NCBI GenBank assembly: GCA_029931535.1
Contig: JAQPZY010001344.1
Coordinates: 518,001-582,000, forward strand
DNA: 64,000 nucleotides
Direction of reading: 5' to 3'
Origin: Margaritifera margaritifera
Taxonomy: Eukaryota; Mollusca; Bivalvia; Unionida; Margaritiferidae
The position numbers and the translations under genes were made by a program. The notes below the pieces were generated by a model. That model did not search any database and was not told where the DNA came from. It saw nothing but the letters and a program-made list of their open reading frames with translations. The stretch's first letter is position 1. Each line of letters starts with the position of its first letter. Below are positions 38,501 through 53,775 of this stretch, one piece after another.

Positions 38501-39027
38501 GTAATTCATACACTTAGACTGCTTTGTAGTAATTCATACACTTAGACTGCTTTGTAGTAATTCATACACTTAGACTGCTTTGTAGTAATTCATACACTTA
38601 GACTGCTTTGTAGTAATTCATACACTTAGACTGCATTGTAGTAATTCATACACTTAGACTGCATTGTAGTAATTCATACACTTAGACTGCTTAGTAGTAA
38701 TTCAAACACTTAGACTGCTATGTAGTAATTCATACACTTAGACTGCTTTGTAGTAATTCATACACTTAGACTGCATTGTAGTAATTCATACACTTAGACT
38801 GCTTTGTAGTAATTCATACACTTAGACTGCTTTGTAGTAATTCATACACTTAGACTGCTTTGTAGTAATTCATACACTTAGACTGCTTTGTAGTAATTCA
38901 TACACTTAGACTGCTTTGTAGTAATTCGTACACTTAGACTGCTTTGTAGTAATTCATACACTTAGACTGCTTTGTAGTAATTCATATACTTAGACTGCTT
39001 TGTAGTAATTCATACACTTAGACTGCA
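32575..39027. repeat. 28-bp satellite array, about 230 copies, born in a polymerase gene
   Basis: The plus-strand unit is tagtaattcatacacttaga followed by ctgctttg or ctgcattg. Shorter variants recur: 25 bp (tacacttagacattg) and 23 bp (attcattagactgcattg). On the minus strand a unit reads QSKCMNYYK, the conserved C...Y block of the Polinton polymerase, and the array lies exactly at that place in relic 2. Marker variants recur at long intervals, which shows higher-order duplication (for example the phrase aatacataca at 33341, 34689, 36421 and 38152). Confidence 0.98.
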
Positions 39028-39199
39028 TTTCTTCAAAAATATCAGATAACACTAAAGTATCATTTTTGCGTAGTAGTCGTGACGATCCAGAAGAGAATTT
39101 AATTTGAAATGCTTTATAACATCTTTAACATACTGGTAATCCTCTTCACTAAATTCTGAAAAAAATTGTCTATTAGTGGCACTTCAGATTCATTAAATC

Positions 39200-39203
<4 letters not shown>

Positions 39204-39292
<89 letters not shown>
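39204..39292. repeat. (TA)n/(CA)n microsatellite inside polymerase relic 2
   Basis: Lies between the minus-strand coding blocks for IYSHE and ERFNESEVP, where the family normally has a short YEY-type block, so it expanded inside coding sequence. Confidence 0.95.
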
Positions 39293-40407
39293 TTCGTGTG
39301 AATAAATATCTTTTCTCCAACATTTAGGTTCCATTCTTCGGTCTTTTCCACGTGAGTAGGACCGACGTCAGGACTGCTTTCGCTCAGAACTCCTGAACAG
39401 GTTTCTCTGTCTTTGCTGTTATCTTCTGATAAGCTAATTTGTTAAAATAATTTCGGTAAATTTATCATCGTGTAGATTTTTAGCACGCTGACATAGAGAC
39501 TTACCCATAAACCGACAACTGTATATAAATCTTATTCTTCTTTTTTTGAAAACCTCTTTGTCATTTGTTTAAAAGCTATAAACAATAAAATTCTAACTAC
39601 ACGAAATATCTTTCATCATTCTTGGTATTATTTATACTTCTTTATTTGGACCGTTTTTGTTGTTGTTGTTGTTTGTTTTTGTTTTTTTTTTGTTTTTTTG
39701 TTTGTTTAATAATTTAATAATTAGATGAGAATCATATCCAGATAAATTATGAATAAATAGTTGAATATATTTAGGATATTTATAAATTAAATTGTACTTT
39801 ATATATGCAGGACTCCTGTATTTTCCAATTAAGTGATCATGATTTGTTACTTTGTAATTGCTGATGGAAGCTTTCCCGTGATCCGCAGAGCCTGTAGACG
39901 AGTTCTGAGCGAAAGCAGTCCTGCCGTCCCGTCCTACTTCGGTAGTAATCACTTCATCACCTTCATCATCAACTTTGTCCATACCTGAGTAGGAGTTTGT
40001 CGTCACGCACGTAGGTTTCGCCGTCTAACTTGGTAATCTCCTTTTCACAGGTACGACATGCATTAGTTGATTATAATGATTTTATCTTTTTAAATGAATA
40101 TCATTTTAGCAGCGTTTACTGCTCTTAGTTCCTCATAAACAGTTTCTGAAAACGATTGTAAATATTCGTAATTTAAAATATTCGTACATTTAGTTATACA
40201 GTCGGCTCCTCTGTAAACTCTAAGCTCATATTTCTTGTGATTTGGATTAATATATATTAGGTAAAGACAAAATGGCGTATATTTTGCTGTTTGTACTGTC
40301 CATGACGTTTCTGCTTACTGTTTGCAAGTGCTTATTTGATTTTATCAATTTTGGTCAATCTATGTATGAATTTCCTCCTTATGACCTAAATCTGCCCACA
40401 TGTCAAG

Positions 40408-40409
<2 letters not shown>

Positions 40410-40470
<61 letters not shown>

Positions 40471-40473
40471 ATA

Positions 40474-40532
<59 letters not shown>

Positions 40533-40544
40533 TATATATATATG
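40410..40544. repeat. Interrupted (TA)n microsatellite
   Basis: Long TA tract with a few TC/TT interruptions; open frames across it on both strands are artefacts. Confidence 0.97.
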
Positions 40545-41059
40545 TTTCTTAAAAGAAAAACATATTGTATCTACACCTATTTCCTTTCCAAGATTTTTTG
40601 CGTCGTTCATCAAAAATGTCTTGAACTTTATTTTCCATTTCGTTTTTGCTTATTATATTTGCAGTTTTTGTTCTGTGATACCAATCTACAAAACGTACAC
40701 GAATTGTTTCACTTCCTCCCATATATACCATTTAGATTTCATTTTACTTGCACAATCTTTACATAGCATGTAGCTTGTGTTCCGACATTCCAATTCATTA
40801 ATATACTAAATTTCACTCCAGCTGAAACACATAACTAGATTACTTACTTCCATTTATATAATATAATATATCTTTTTACATGTTAATATTGCTATGATTT
40901 TTATAGTCCTAATGGGACGCTATAACTGCTTCGTTAGTTCCCTTGGACTGGACGCCAGGACTGCTTCGATAGTGATTCAACATTTTCTTCTGGCTCCCAG
41001 CTATTAAAAGATTCGTCATATTTTATGAGCATATATTTTTATCATTCATTCTTTTAATT

Positions 41060-42130
41060 AAACTTTTCTTAACCCTGACGACATCATCTTGTTTGTCACA
41101 TGGAGATAACTAATGATAAATATTCCATCAATATTCTCTCCATTTAAGTTTTCTAATTTATATACTACAGGGTCTCCTATAATTACTTGTCTGCTTTTGA
41201 AAATCGCTTCCGTGAGATTAGGACAGGGGTCTCCAAACTTTATAAGACGAGGGCCATGTTAGATTTTTGAAGTGGGTTTGCCGGCCGAAGCGACTGTGAA
41301 AAATTTAAATATATGCAAAATCGTTTTAGAAAAGTTCAACACTTTGCAGGCCGGACAAATCCGGCCCGCAGGCCGTAGTTTGGAGACCCCTGGATTAGGA
41401 AGATAGGCTTTATCAAAAATAGATTTTTATTTTGAAATCCTAACTTTTCACCTATTTGATATTTTGGCGTTTCATAGGCATCAGTTGTTAGATAACCAAA
41501 ATAAGTTTATCCATACTTTAGATTTTTTTTCTTACTTGCTTCAATTGGTAACATGTCTATTGATCTATGACATGACCTGTTATATCGAGCAATAATATTT
41601 AGTAATATATGTACCCATTTTCCGGGGGGGGGGGGTCAGTAAAATACTTCCACATTCTAGTCATAAGAGCTAGATAAAACCTTTCCACTGCGGATTTTTT
41701 TTTTTTTTTTTTTGTCTGAATCAGTGGAAAAGAATAATATTTTCTCTCTCCAATAATTCCTTGACACATCTGTTATAAAATTCCTCTCCTTCATGGAACT
41801 ATGTGAGTTTTTTTTCTTCTGGTTTCCACTCTTTAAATATCTATATAAAAGCGTTGTTAATGCCGTCTCTCTTCTTGTTTTTAATTTCTTAGCCCAGGCG
41901 TGCTTCATGGAGACATCTATCACTGTTCAAATGTACCGATAATCATATTACATTTTTAATGCTTGTAAATCAACCAAATCTGACTGGTAACAGTCATCTG
42001 GGTAGCTTACATATACCATTCTATCTGCTTATGTAATGAGTAAGTAGACTTCTTAGTCAACCAATCTATAACTTCAGTATACGTTACACGTCTTTGCCGT
42101 TTATTCTTCGTATAAAGTTGAATTTACCCC
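41060..42130 (-). pseudogene. Polinton integrase relic (DDE, retroviral-like), split by a MITE
   Basis: On the minus strand the N-terminal part reads YTKNKRQRRVTYTEVIDW then YSLHKQ (about 42020-42125). YPDDCYQSDLVDLQALK (41945-42010) contains the first catalytic Asp region. The next block is KHAWAKKLKT (41880-41905), then a degenerate KERNF segment where the catalytic Glu is expected. HRSIDMLPIEASKKKN (41525-41580) is a hallmark of Polinton integrases. After the MITE at 41224-41392 the tail resumes with EAIFKSRQVI and GDPVVYKLENLNGENIDG (41130-41190). At least two frame changes and several stops kill it. It normally inserts Polinton DNA into the genome. It stands upstream of polymerase relic 2 on the same strand. 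Confidence 0.88.
41216..41400. mobile_element. hAT-type MITE, 169 bp, with perfect 8-bp target duplication
   Basis: Element 41224-41392 begins CAGGGGTCTCCAAACT and ends AGTTTGGAGACCCCTG, exact inverted repeats of 16 bp. It is flanked by GATTAGGA on both sides (41216-41223 and 41393-41400). The 8-bp duplication and CAGGGG ends define a non-autonomous hAT element. Its insertion interrupts the integrase relic. Confidence 0.95.
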
Positions 42131-43070
42131 CACATTTGATTAATATTTGTAAAAGAAACCGGAATTTTAGTATCTTAGTATATACACCTTAAATATTGTT
42201 CTTTATTCATATGACTAGAATCTGTCCTATTGCTCATGTTAGTAGAATATTTTGTCATTTATTTATAAAAATTATTTATGTATTTAAATAATATAGCGAT
42301 TCTTTTTTTTACAACTGATTATGAATTTTGATTTAGTTCTAAAGTTATTTGTAATCCAGTAAGTATGCAGTTTTAGACACACCATTGTCGTGTAGTTTTG
42401 TAACTTCATATGTCTTTCGTGGTAATTCAATTGGTTGTATAAGTTAATATTGAATGGCCCAGATTTACCTTATAATAGACTACTTTTATTACGAATATAT
42501 TACTTCTTCATTGAGTGCATTTTCATCCGAAGTGTTTGCTATTTAATACAGTTATGATTGAGAGCATATTTTACGCTGAAATGTCACAATTTTAATTAAT
42601 AAGTAGATTCAGGTGTTATGAAATGTACATAGTCATATCTAGCTGATCATTGAAAACACGTTACTGAAGGGGGGTGTTAGAACTGCTTCACTACTTCCTG
42701 GTTTGCTTATCTCCTTCGTATGAGGCTAAAGCCACTGTAAATTAAAGATCACAGCAAATCCCATTAGGCATTTGGTGACTAGAATCTAAATTGGGTGTTA
42801 TGCAGTTATCAGTAGCAGACATAACAGAATATTCAAGACTCGTATTTAATAGTCCTGACAAAAAGATATTATAATCGAGTTAGAACGTTACTATTGTAAA
42901 TTAGTATACCATGGCATAACAAAGATTTATACATACCAGAACGCTTAGAAAGGTCTTATTATGGTGATATTTGATAGATTAACTGAATATTCAATAGATT
43001 TTAATAAATCAAGGCTATAAATTAGAGCTTAGATCGATGTTAATTTTACAAAAAGGGAGCTTTCTAATTA
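42131..43070. other. No supported gene
   Basis: AT-rich sequence to the right of the integrase. A minus-strand fragment reading LPRKTYEVTKLHDNGVSK (about 42368-42421) looks coding and may be another Polinton remnant, but I cannot name it. A short recurring motif (ttagaactgcttcactact) lies near 42679. Confidence 0.4.
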
Positions 43071-43149
43071 GGCCACGTCGTCTAGTGGATAAGGTGTTGG
43101 ACTCGGAACCAAACTATGATAAAATTTTACGTTCGAGCGATAGTTGGCC
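43071..43149 (+). tRNA. tRNA-Arg-like pseudogene or SINE head
   Basis: Starts GGCCACGTCGTCTAGTGGAT, close to the 5' half of arginine tRNAs with a good A box, and has ttcgagcgatag where the T loop is expected, then ttggcc opposing the 5' GGCCA. The anticodon stem is mismatched and the variable/T-stem region is replaced by AT-rich sequence, so it is not a working tRNA. Confidence 0.5.
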
Positions 43150-44870
43150 ATGTAAAATGTTAACATCGGAGTACAGTGAAATTTTAAAACAAAAACGGTG
43201 TATTTAAAGGGCCGCGTGTGTTGACATCAATATATTCTAACTTAACATTAGAGTGTACAGGAATTTCAAGACACTCTTATGAAGAGGCGTATATGATACG
43301 AAACTTAGGCACCTTGAACTACAGTAAAAGGTGGAGCATGTGTGACTTCAGAATAATTTACAGAATTATAACAAACTGCAAAATAGAAATAAAAATATGG
43401 ATCAATACATGCAGTGAATATTCATATTTAGCTTTCACTGTATAGTAAGAACGGAACGTCAGGACTGCACTTCGCTGGGACTGCTTTGCTAGGATTCACT
43501 TACTGAAAATTTCAAATTAATAAAGATCGTGAAATTTTGTTTTGTTTAAATGATTTTTGTAGGGATATTTTTGAAACTGTGTCATTAAAAACTGGTGTAT
43601 ATAAAGTGTGTGTGTGTGTGTGTGTGTTAATGGTCTTCAATTAACTATACAAGAGGCGACTGACCATAAAGTTAAAAATATGGTCGAAAATTGTTTTTTT
43701 AAAAAGGTGGTCAAACTTCAAAATATGAATTAAATAATTTGGCGGCTGGGATTTGGAGTTTAGGGTAAAAAAAAATTGTTGTTTTTGCCGTGGCACTAGG
43801 TGTTATTCATTGATTTTCAAAAATTATGAAAAAAGCTGAGCCAGTGGTTTTCAAAATTTATGAGAAAAAAAAGCTGAACCAGTGGTCCTCAAAACATATG
43901 AAAAAAGTTCTGCCAGTAGCCTCTGGTTTTCCAGACAATTTTGGAGGATAGGAATGGGGTGGCCTATGGGGTTTTGAAAAATAAATGGTGAATGGATGCA
44001 TGATAGCTGCACAATTTTGAAAATCTGTTTAACCAGTTTAAAGTGAATGAAAACTGGTTAACTTAAAGCGGATAATACTAGTATACTGAGTCAGAACCGG
44101 CATACAGTTTTTTTCTAGAAATAATTGGACAACCACTGAGACAGGTTTATCTCATAAAAAAAAATTGTACGGCCGTACTGAGCCAGAACCCGCATGCGCG
44201 TTTTTCTAAAAAATTTACGACCATTGGCCTAGCGTTTATTCAAAAATTTTGAAACCGGCTTAACCGGTTTAAAGTGGATGAACACTGGTTAACCGGTCTA
44301 AAGAGGACAGTACTAGTATTCTGATCCAGAACTTTCTATTATCTAACTATTACATTGCAGTATCAGGCAAAAATTTAAACCATACCTTTAAAATTTTCTG
44401 ATGAAAAAGAAAGAAAAAGAAAAACATTATTTAGGAGTTCGTAACAAGATAACTTAACAGCAGAGTTCACAATCGTGTAGAAAGTAAAATTTTGAAGAAA
44501 AGGAAATTCTTTGGCTAGTTAAGGGACACCAAACCGACTATAAGTACCGGAAAGGGGTATGCAAGTTGACTGAAAAGATGAAAGTCATGAGAGACAAAAA
44601 GATATACAGTCTGCAAATAAATAGATAGATATATGCCCCTGAATCTATATATCTCAGTCTTTAGCATTAATAAAAAATAAGGTAAAAAAAAAGAATAATA
44701 ATAAAAAAATTCACAAAACTGCGATCGAGGTTACACCGTCGGTGGAATTTCAGAATTAATTTCAGCTCCTAAGCGATTAACGCATACTTTTTCTCGTTTT
44801 CTTCTATCCGCTTTTGACCAGCAGATGTGCTCAATGCCAATCACTGTCAAATGACTTTTACAACAGTTTG
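43150..44870. other. No supported gene; (TG)n and diverged local duplications
   Basis: Contains (TG)n at 43604-43627. Two diverged copies of an 80-bp phrase occur at about 44030-44105 and 44260-44335 (tgaaaactggttaac, agtactagtat), and phrases like agctgagccagtggttttca recur at 43830-43900. The plus frame at 43218-43445 has no recognisable domain. Confidence 0.5.
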
Positions 44871-44881
44871 TACTAAAATAT

Positions 44882-45800
44882 TTATACGGATGTTTTATTT
44901 GTCTTTACAGTTGTATGTTTGAAAAATGCCCCACCATTCCAACACGTAAGTCTCTTTTGGTTTCCCCTAAATACTGTTTGTTTACAGTTTAAACAATACA
45001 TCACATAAATCATATTTTGCGTATCAGATGAAATATGTTGTTTAATTTTAAAATTTCTACCTGTTTTCAAAATGTGTACTATGTCTGAATTAATTAGAAA
45101 AACAAACTGCTTACAACCATTGAATTCACACTTAAGACAACCAGGTTTGTTGATACTCGGTAGTTTGGATCTCACTAAAAAGTCCCTTCATATGTTCTTA
45201 TTTTGTTTGTAAGCTGTAAGCAAAATGCATGTTCCAAACGTTTCTGGACATTTTTGTTCCAAATCGCTAAAATGTTCTCTAGCATACTTCGATACAGAGA
45301 CTGAACGTCTATTAAAGCGAACAATGAACGGAAATATTTCTTGTGCTGCGTTGCAAATAAGTATTCATCTTAATGCCGCAGATTTTATTTTCCTAAGTTC
45401 CATTATTGTGTAACCTCTTTCTCGAAGACCTGCGTAAAGCAATGAATAAGCATTATGAAAGTCTTGTGCATTGTTGCAAATCTGGGGAGCCTCAGTATTT
45501 GGGATTTAACAATGCTCCTGAATGTATGCCGTTGATGAAAACTATTTTTATGGGTGTCAGAATTATAGCTTAGTATCCAGATGATCTCCCTTTACAAAGT
45601 TATTTCCCTTGTATATTGTTACATCTAGGAGGTCTACAATTTCCTAACTAATTCTAGTTTTAATTTTAAATGATGAATGGTGGTCATTCATCCAATTAAG
45701 AAACTCTGTTCGTTTTTCTTCTGAAAGGGTCAAATTAAGAAAATGTAGTCAATAGACCTAACATAGAAAAATGAAAGCTTTGAGCCTAAGCAAATATTTC
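44882..45800 (-). pseudogene. Penelope-like element relic (RT C-terminus and GIY-YIG region)
   Basis: Reading leftward on the minus strand: LSEEKRTEFLNWMNDHHSSF (about 45670-45730), then LDVTIYKG and LDTKL, which match the late reverse-transcriptase blocks of Penelope-like elements; FHQRHTFRSIVKSQILRL (about 45480-45545) matches the following R..K.SQxLR block. Next comes a segment with CLKCEFNGCKQF and QNMIYVMYCLNCKQ (44975-45150), which matches the Cys-rich linker and start of the GIY-YIG endonuclease, where the usual YIGxT is decayed to VFRGN. Multiple stops and frame changes are present. The N-terminal RT is not found. Confidence 0.75.
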
Positions 45801-46482
45801 TTTCTGACATTCAGCTACATAAATGTTTGCATCACAGGTGGCCGACGCAAGCTTAATGTTTAAAAAAGCAATAGCCTCAAGGGAAAAAAAATCATACCCA
45901 GTGACAAAATTACGTTCAAAAGAGACAAGGTAAGTAACTTCCAACACCCCGTTCTACACCTGACCCTCGATCTCAGGCTGCTATTCCCGTCCATGAAGGC
46001 ACTCAGCCGTACTATATGGCTCATTTTACACTTGATATATGTTTCTATTCATCAAGTCATCGTTGACTTTTCTGCGTTGCAATAAACTGAAGTTACGGTA
46101 CCCGAATTGTAAGAATTGTGCAAATTTTGCTCACCTACAATTTGCAGATTCGAACAGAGATATCCGTCTCTACGACACATTCTTTCATTAATTTGAGAAC
46201 AGAGGAGGATGCAAAGGTAAGTTTCTACTTATCATTCACTCGAATCAACTCTCGGAATCCTGTTCCATCGAAGAATTACACATGTGTTTCCAGATTTCCA
46301 CTCAATTATAAATCCGTGAATTCAAAATTCGTTACCTCCCGAGTGAAGAGCGCTTTTGTGGCACATGTAACTCAGGGGCGGACCGTGTAATAGAGTGCTC
46401 CTCTCGCTGGCGGCGAAAAGACTGAAAAAATTAATCAACTCGAGAGGATAAAAAAAGACCCACTCAGATTAGTGTGTGTTTG

Positions 46483-46570
<88 letters not shown>

Positions 46571-47230
46571 ACTATGTCAGGTGAATAAAAGAACAAGTCA
46601 ATAATTTGTGTAAAACAAAAATAGATTTTTTTTAAAAAAGAAACCACTAAAGTAAATATCAAATCGCATAAGATAATTCTGACTAGAGAAAGCGAATCAA
46701 ATGGAATAACAGACAAACAGAGCGTGTTAAGAATCACTCCAAAGAACATAATCCTGAAATTATGCTTTGACATTCTGCAACACTAGCCCATTTTAACGTT
46801 AAACACGCAATTTGTCTGTTTGTCAGGTAGATTTTGATTCATTTCCATAGTCTATCTGATAGAATTATTTTTTAAATCAGTTCCTTCAACAAGATCCATA
46901 ACACGAGACAATATATTGTCGTCATCATTCTCGGCCTTTCTCTCAAAAAAGAGTCTAAAACTTGAGACAAAATGAGGTCGTCGTCTTCTGATGAAACGTC
47001 GGTGCTGGCCATTTTACATGTAAAAAAAATGTTGATGAGTTCGGTGAACAACGATTACAATCACGTGAGTAATTTAAATTGATTGGATGTTTTCAGGTAA
47101 TCATTTGGATCATGCAACAATTTCCCGCCGAAAAGAAAGAAGGTGCAATAGGGAGACACGTGTGACAAATGGAGAAACGAAAGCAAACTATATTAAAATT
47201 GCAAAGAAAGCCACTGTTATACAATAAATC
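45801..47230. other. No supported gene; (AG)n at 46485-46567
   Basis: Unassigned sequence apart from a long AG microsatellite. The plus frame at 46118-46390 has no recognisable domain. Confidence 0.55.
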
Positions 47231-47404
47231 AGTTAGACAATATTCTCTTGTGTTATACCAGTGATATTGTAGGGTGGGACGACTCAAATGGTATTGGCAG
47301 AGAAAACTCGGGCGCTAAAGTGCCCTTGATTTCTCTACCAATACCCTTTTCGTCGCCCCACCCTACAATATCTCTGGTATTCCACTCGCGCATAATGTCT
47401 AACT
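47231..47404. mobile_element. Foldback (hairpin) MITE, 174 bp
   Basis: The left arm AGTTAGACAAT...ATACCAG.GATATTGTAGG and the right arm form inverted repeats over about 80 bases each, including gggtgggacgac against gtcgccccaccc and gagaaaactcgggcgc against tgcccttgatttctc. The loop is only a few bases. No coding sequence, and no unambiguous target duplication. Confidence 0.8.
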
Positions 47405-51328
<3,924 letters not shown>

Positions 51329-51333
51329 GTACG

Positions 51334-52578
51334 ATGCCCAGCTACAGTACTCGCAGCAGCAGCAATCGCGGAAGCCCCGGAAGCACTCCGTATACAGTTC
51401 ACGTTGCTGGGTCGGAGAATGCGGTGCACAAGTTTTCAAGCCAGGAAAAATTAGCCAAAATGTCCAGCATTACCCAAGGGCCGACAATACCCGACCCTCT
51501 TGCACAAAGGGCCATCATAGAGCAGCATTTCGAACGTCGGCTAGTGGAGGGAGAGTTTTGGTTTGTGGTTGTAGCTGAATGGTTAGAACAGTTAAAGAAG
51601 TATCTTGGAATACCTAGCACGAGAAAATACTTTCAACAGCGTGTTCATCCCGGCGCCATTATCACAAGAAGAGATTATGCCCATACCGTGGAAGTTATAC
51701 ACGAAGATGTATGGAAGTTGCTTCTCCAGTGGTATGGATTAGCTGAGGGACACAAGCCAATAAAATTAGTTGTCTACAACTACGCACGCGCACCGGAAAT
51801 TGAGCATCATTTGAATTCATTCAAAGTAATGCTAGCCAAAGCCCCTCCTGAGGATTTTCAGAATGTCAGATTCAGTAAAATGGAAAAAGTTGGACATATT
51901 GAATGGAAAATCCGGCAGCTGTTTAACATTCCCTTGGCTCACCATACACGAATGTGGGCGAAACCGGATCAAGATGGCGAGTGGCGACCTGTACTTGTCC
52001 GTGACAAAGCTATCGGCAAGGCGCTTGATATTGACTCAGATTTCTTACGTCCGTACGTAGCACTGGAAGTTCTGGGTGCAGACGGTGTATGGAAAAACAA
52101 CCCAGACAACACTCGAGCCACACAAGATTGCCCAATCGGAATTCTGTACGATCATGACATTTTCGAGGACGTTACGGGGACTTGGGAATTCGACATACAC
52201 GAGCAGATTGATCATATTGGGAAAGATTTCTTGGAAAGACTCCATATTAACTTTGGAACGTTTGTTCAGAGAGCAAAAGAATATCTTGAAGAAAAGGACA
52301 GCATTTTGCGCGAGCGGGAACGGAAGTTGTGCTGCAGAGAGAGCTATTTTGATGGTATGAAAGAAGAGCTTGAGGAGAAAGAACAGCGACTTGATGCAGA
52401 AATGGAGGCTTATGAGACACGAAGGAAGTTGTTCGATGAGAGAGAAGAGAGATTGGAGAAGGAATATGAGGAGAAACGGACTGAGTTGGAAAAGACTTCG
52501 AGGCAGAGGAAAGCTGAATTGGACCATGACCGTGAAGCACTCGAGAAGGAGAGAGACAGGTTCGAGAGAGAGTTGAAG
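51334..52578 (+). CDS. DUSP-UBL-coiled-coil exon of a DUSP/BTB fusion gene (exon 1 of the coding sequence)
   Basis: Encodes 415 residues from ATG 51334, which has A at -3 and follows a good acceptor (tctatttgcag|gtacgATG), so a 5' untranslated exon is likely upstream. Residues 1-57 are Ser/Gly-rich. Residues about 58-148 form a DUSP domain as in USP4/USP11/USP15 (FWFVVVAEWLEQLKKYLG, HPGAI, DVWKLLLQWYGL). Residues about 145-250 match the following ubiquitin-like domain (KIRQLFNIP, MWAK, YVALEVLGADGVW). Residues about 310-415 are a Glu/Arg/Lys-rich coiled coil. No USP Cys or His box follows. The exon ends at AAG|GTAGGT in phase 0. If the intron were retained, translation would stop 19 codons later. 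The next coding piece with matching phase is the BTB exon at 62995. DUSP-UBL modules bind partners of deubiquitinases; without a catalytic domain this protein is probably a scaffold or adaptor. Confidence 0.9.
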
Positions 52579-53102
52579 GTAGGTTCTCTTTCTAGAGATC
52601 TGGACGAGGACACTAATACGCAAAATTATACATGTTAAAGTTTTTGTTTCGAATTTTAAAATGTAGATTCATGTCATAATATTACCAAATAATCTGGGCC
52701 GTCTTTGTCAAATTTTATTCGGTAAGGCCATTTCATTATCATTGAGGTGGGGGTTACCGTAGCAAAACCTCTCCCCCAACTATTTCGAAACCTACACAAG
52801 TCTCATCAGGCGGTGGCAGAACGAAATAGATATATTTCTCAATGCCATAGATTTCTCTGCTATTTTTATGTTCATTTGATTTATTTATTTCTCTTTTTTG
52901 CTGTTATTGTTTTTACTTGTGTTTCTAGGTACAGGATTATTCACAAGAGTTATAGAGGCTGCCCCACTAATATAATACGTCCTCTACCTAGAACTTTACG
53001 AAAACACTCATTCTTCTTCCGCGTGCAGACACGAATTTGTTGGCCACGGCGACGAGGTTTAGATCATCGGATCTGTGTGAGTGCACTTAGAGAAGCATGA
53101 GA

Positions 53103-53775
53103 CCACCCTTAAGTATTGTCTGAGTCATGGTCGTCCTTAAGTAAGACATGAGACCCTTAAGTATTGTCTGAGTCATGGTCGTCCTTAAGTAAGACATGAG
53201 ACCCTCAAGTATTGTCTGAGTCATTGTCGTCCTTAAGTAAGACATGAGACCCTTAAGTATTGTCTGAGTCATGGTCGTCCTTAAGTAAGACATGAGACCC
53301 TCAAGTATTGTCTGAGTCATGGTCGTCCTTAAGTAAGACATGAGACCCTCAAATATTGTCTGAGTCATGGTCGTCCTTAAGTAAGACATGAGACCCTTAA
53401 GTATTGTCTGAGTCATGATCGTTCTTAAGTAAGACCTGAGACCCTCAAATATTGTCTGAGTCATGGTCGTCTTTAAGTAAGACCTGAGACCCTCAAGTAT
53501 TGTCTGAGTCATGATCGTTCTTAAGTAAGACCTGAGACCCTCAAATATTGTCTGAGTCATGGTCGTCTTTAAGTAAGACCTGAGACCCTCAAGTATTGTC
53601 TGAGTCATGATCGTCCTTAAGTAAGACATGAGACCCTCAAGTATTGTCTGAGTCATGGTCGTCCTTAAGTAAGACATGAGACCCTCAAGTATTGTCTGAG
53701 TCATGGTCGTCCTTAAGTAAGACATGAGACCCTTAAGTATTGTCTGAGTCATGGTCGTCCTTAAGTAAGACAGTA
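53103..53775. repeat. 48-bp minisatellite, about 14 copies
   Basis: Unit taagtattgtctgagtcatg followed by gtcgtccttaagtaagacat and gagaccct. The minus frame 53087-53752 reads as 16-residue repeats (MTQTILEGLMSYLRTT) because 48 is divisible by three; nothing else supports a gene. It sits about 500 bp inside the intron. Confidence 0.96.

Larger units (their letters stand above)
32240..40250 (-). pseudogene. Polinton family B DNA polymerase relic 2, split by a 6.4 kb satellite
   Basis: Blocks run right to left in family order. YRGADCITKC (40190-40228), CRTCEKEI (40030-40063), HDHLIGKYRSP (39800-39845), HNLSGYDSHLIIKLL (39706-39757, the exonuclease region), RFMGKSL (about 39490), ERFNESEVP (about 39178-39204), NDTLVLSDIFEEMQ (39020-39062). 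The satellite follows, and beyond it GGIGIILNRYAKTN (32418-32465) and SYTMYLEP (32265-32290). Coding continues in phase with the array edges at the level of motif order, but frames are broken by stops, a (TA)n/(CA)n tract at 39204-39292 and another (TA)n tract at 40410-40544. Relic 1 contains the same blocks, so these are two copies. The palm-domain DTDS part of this copy is not seen. Confidence 0.85.

Noticed and set aside
32575..39027. CRISPR array
   Set aside because: Units are directly adjacent 28-mers with no unique spacers, and the context is an animal genome.
43071..43149. Functional tRNA-Arg
   Set aside because: The anticodon stem is mismatched and the T arm is not formed, so only a pseudogene or SINE head is supported.
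46118..46390. 90-codon plus-strand frame
   Set aside because: No domain, repeat or splice evidence; typical of chance frames here.
53087..53752. 221-codon minus-strand frame with 16-residue repeats
   Set aside because: It is the 48-bp tandem array inside an intron; period divisible by three explains the frame.
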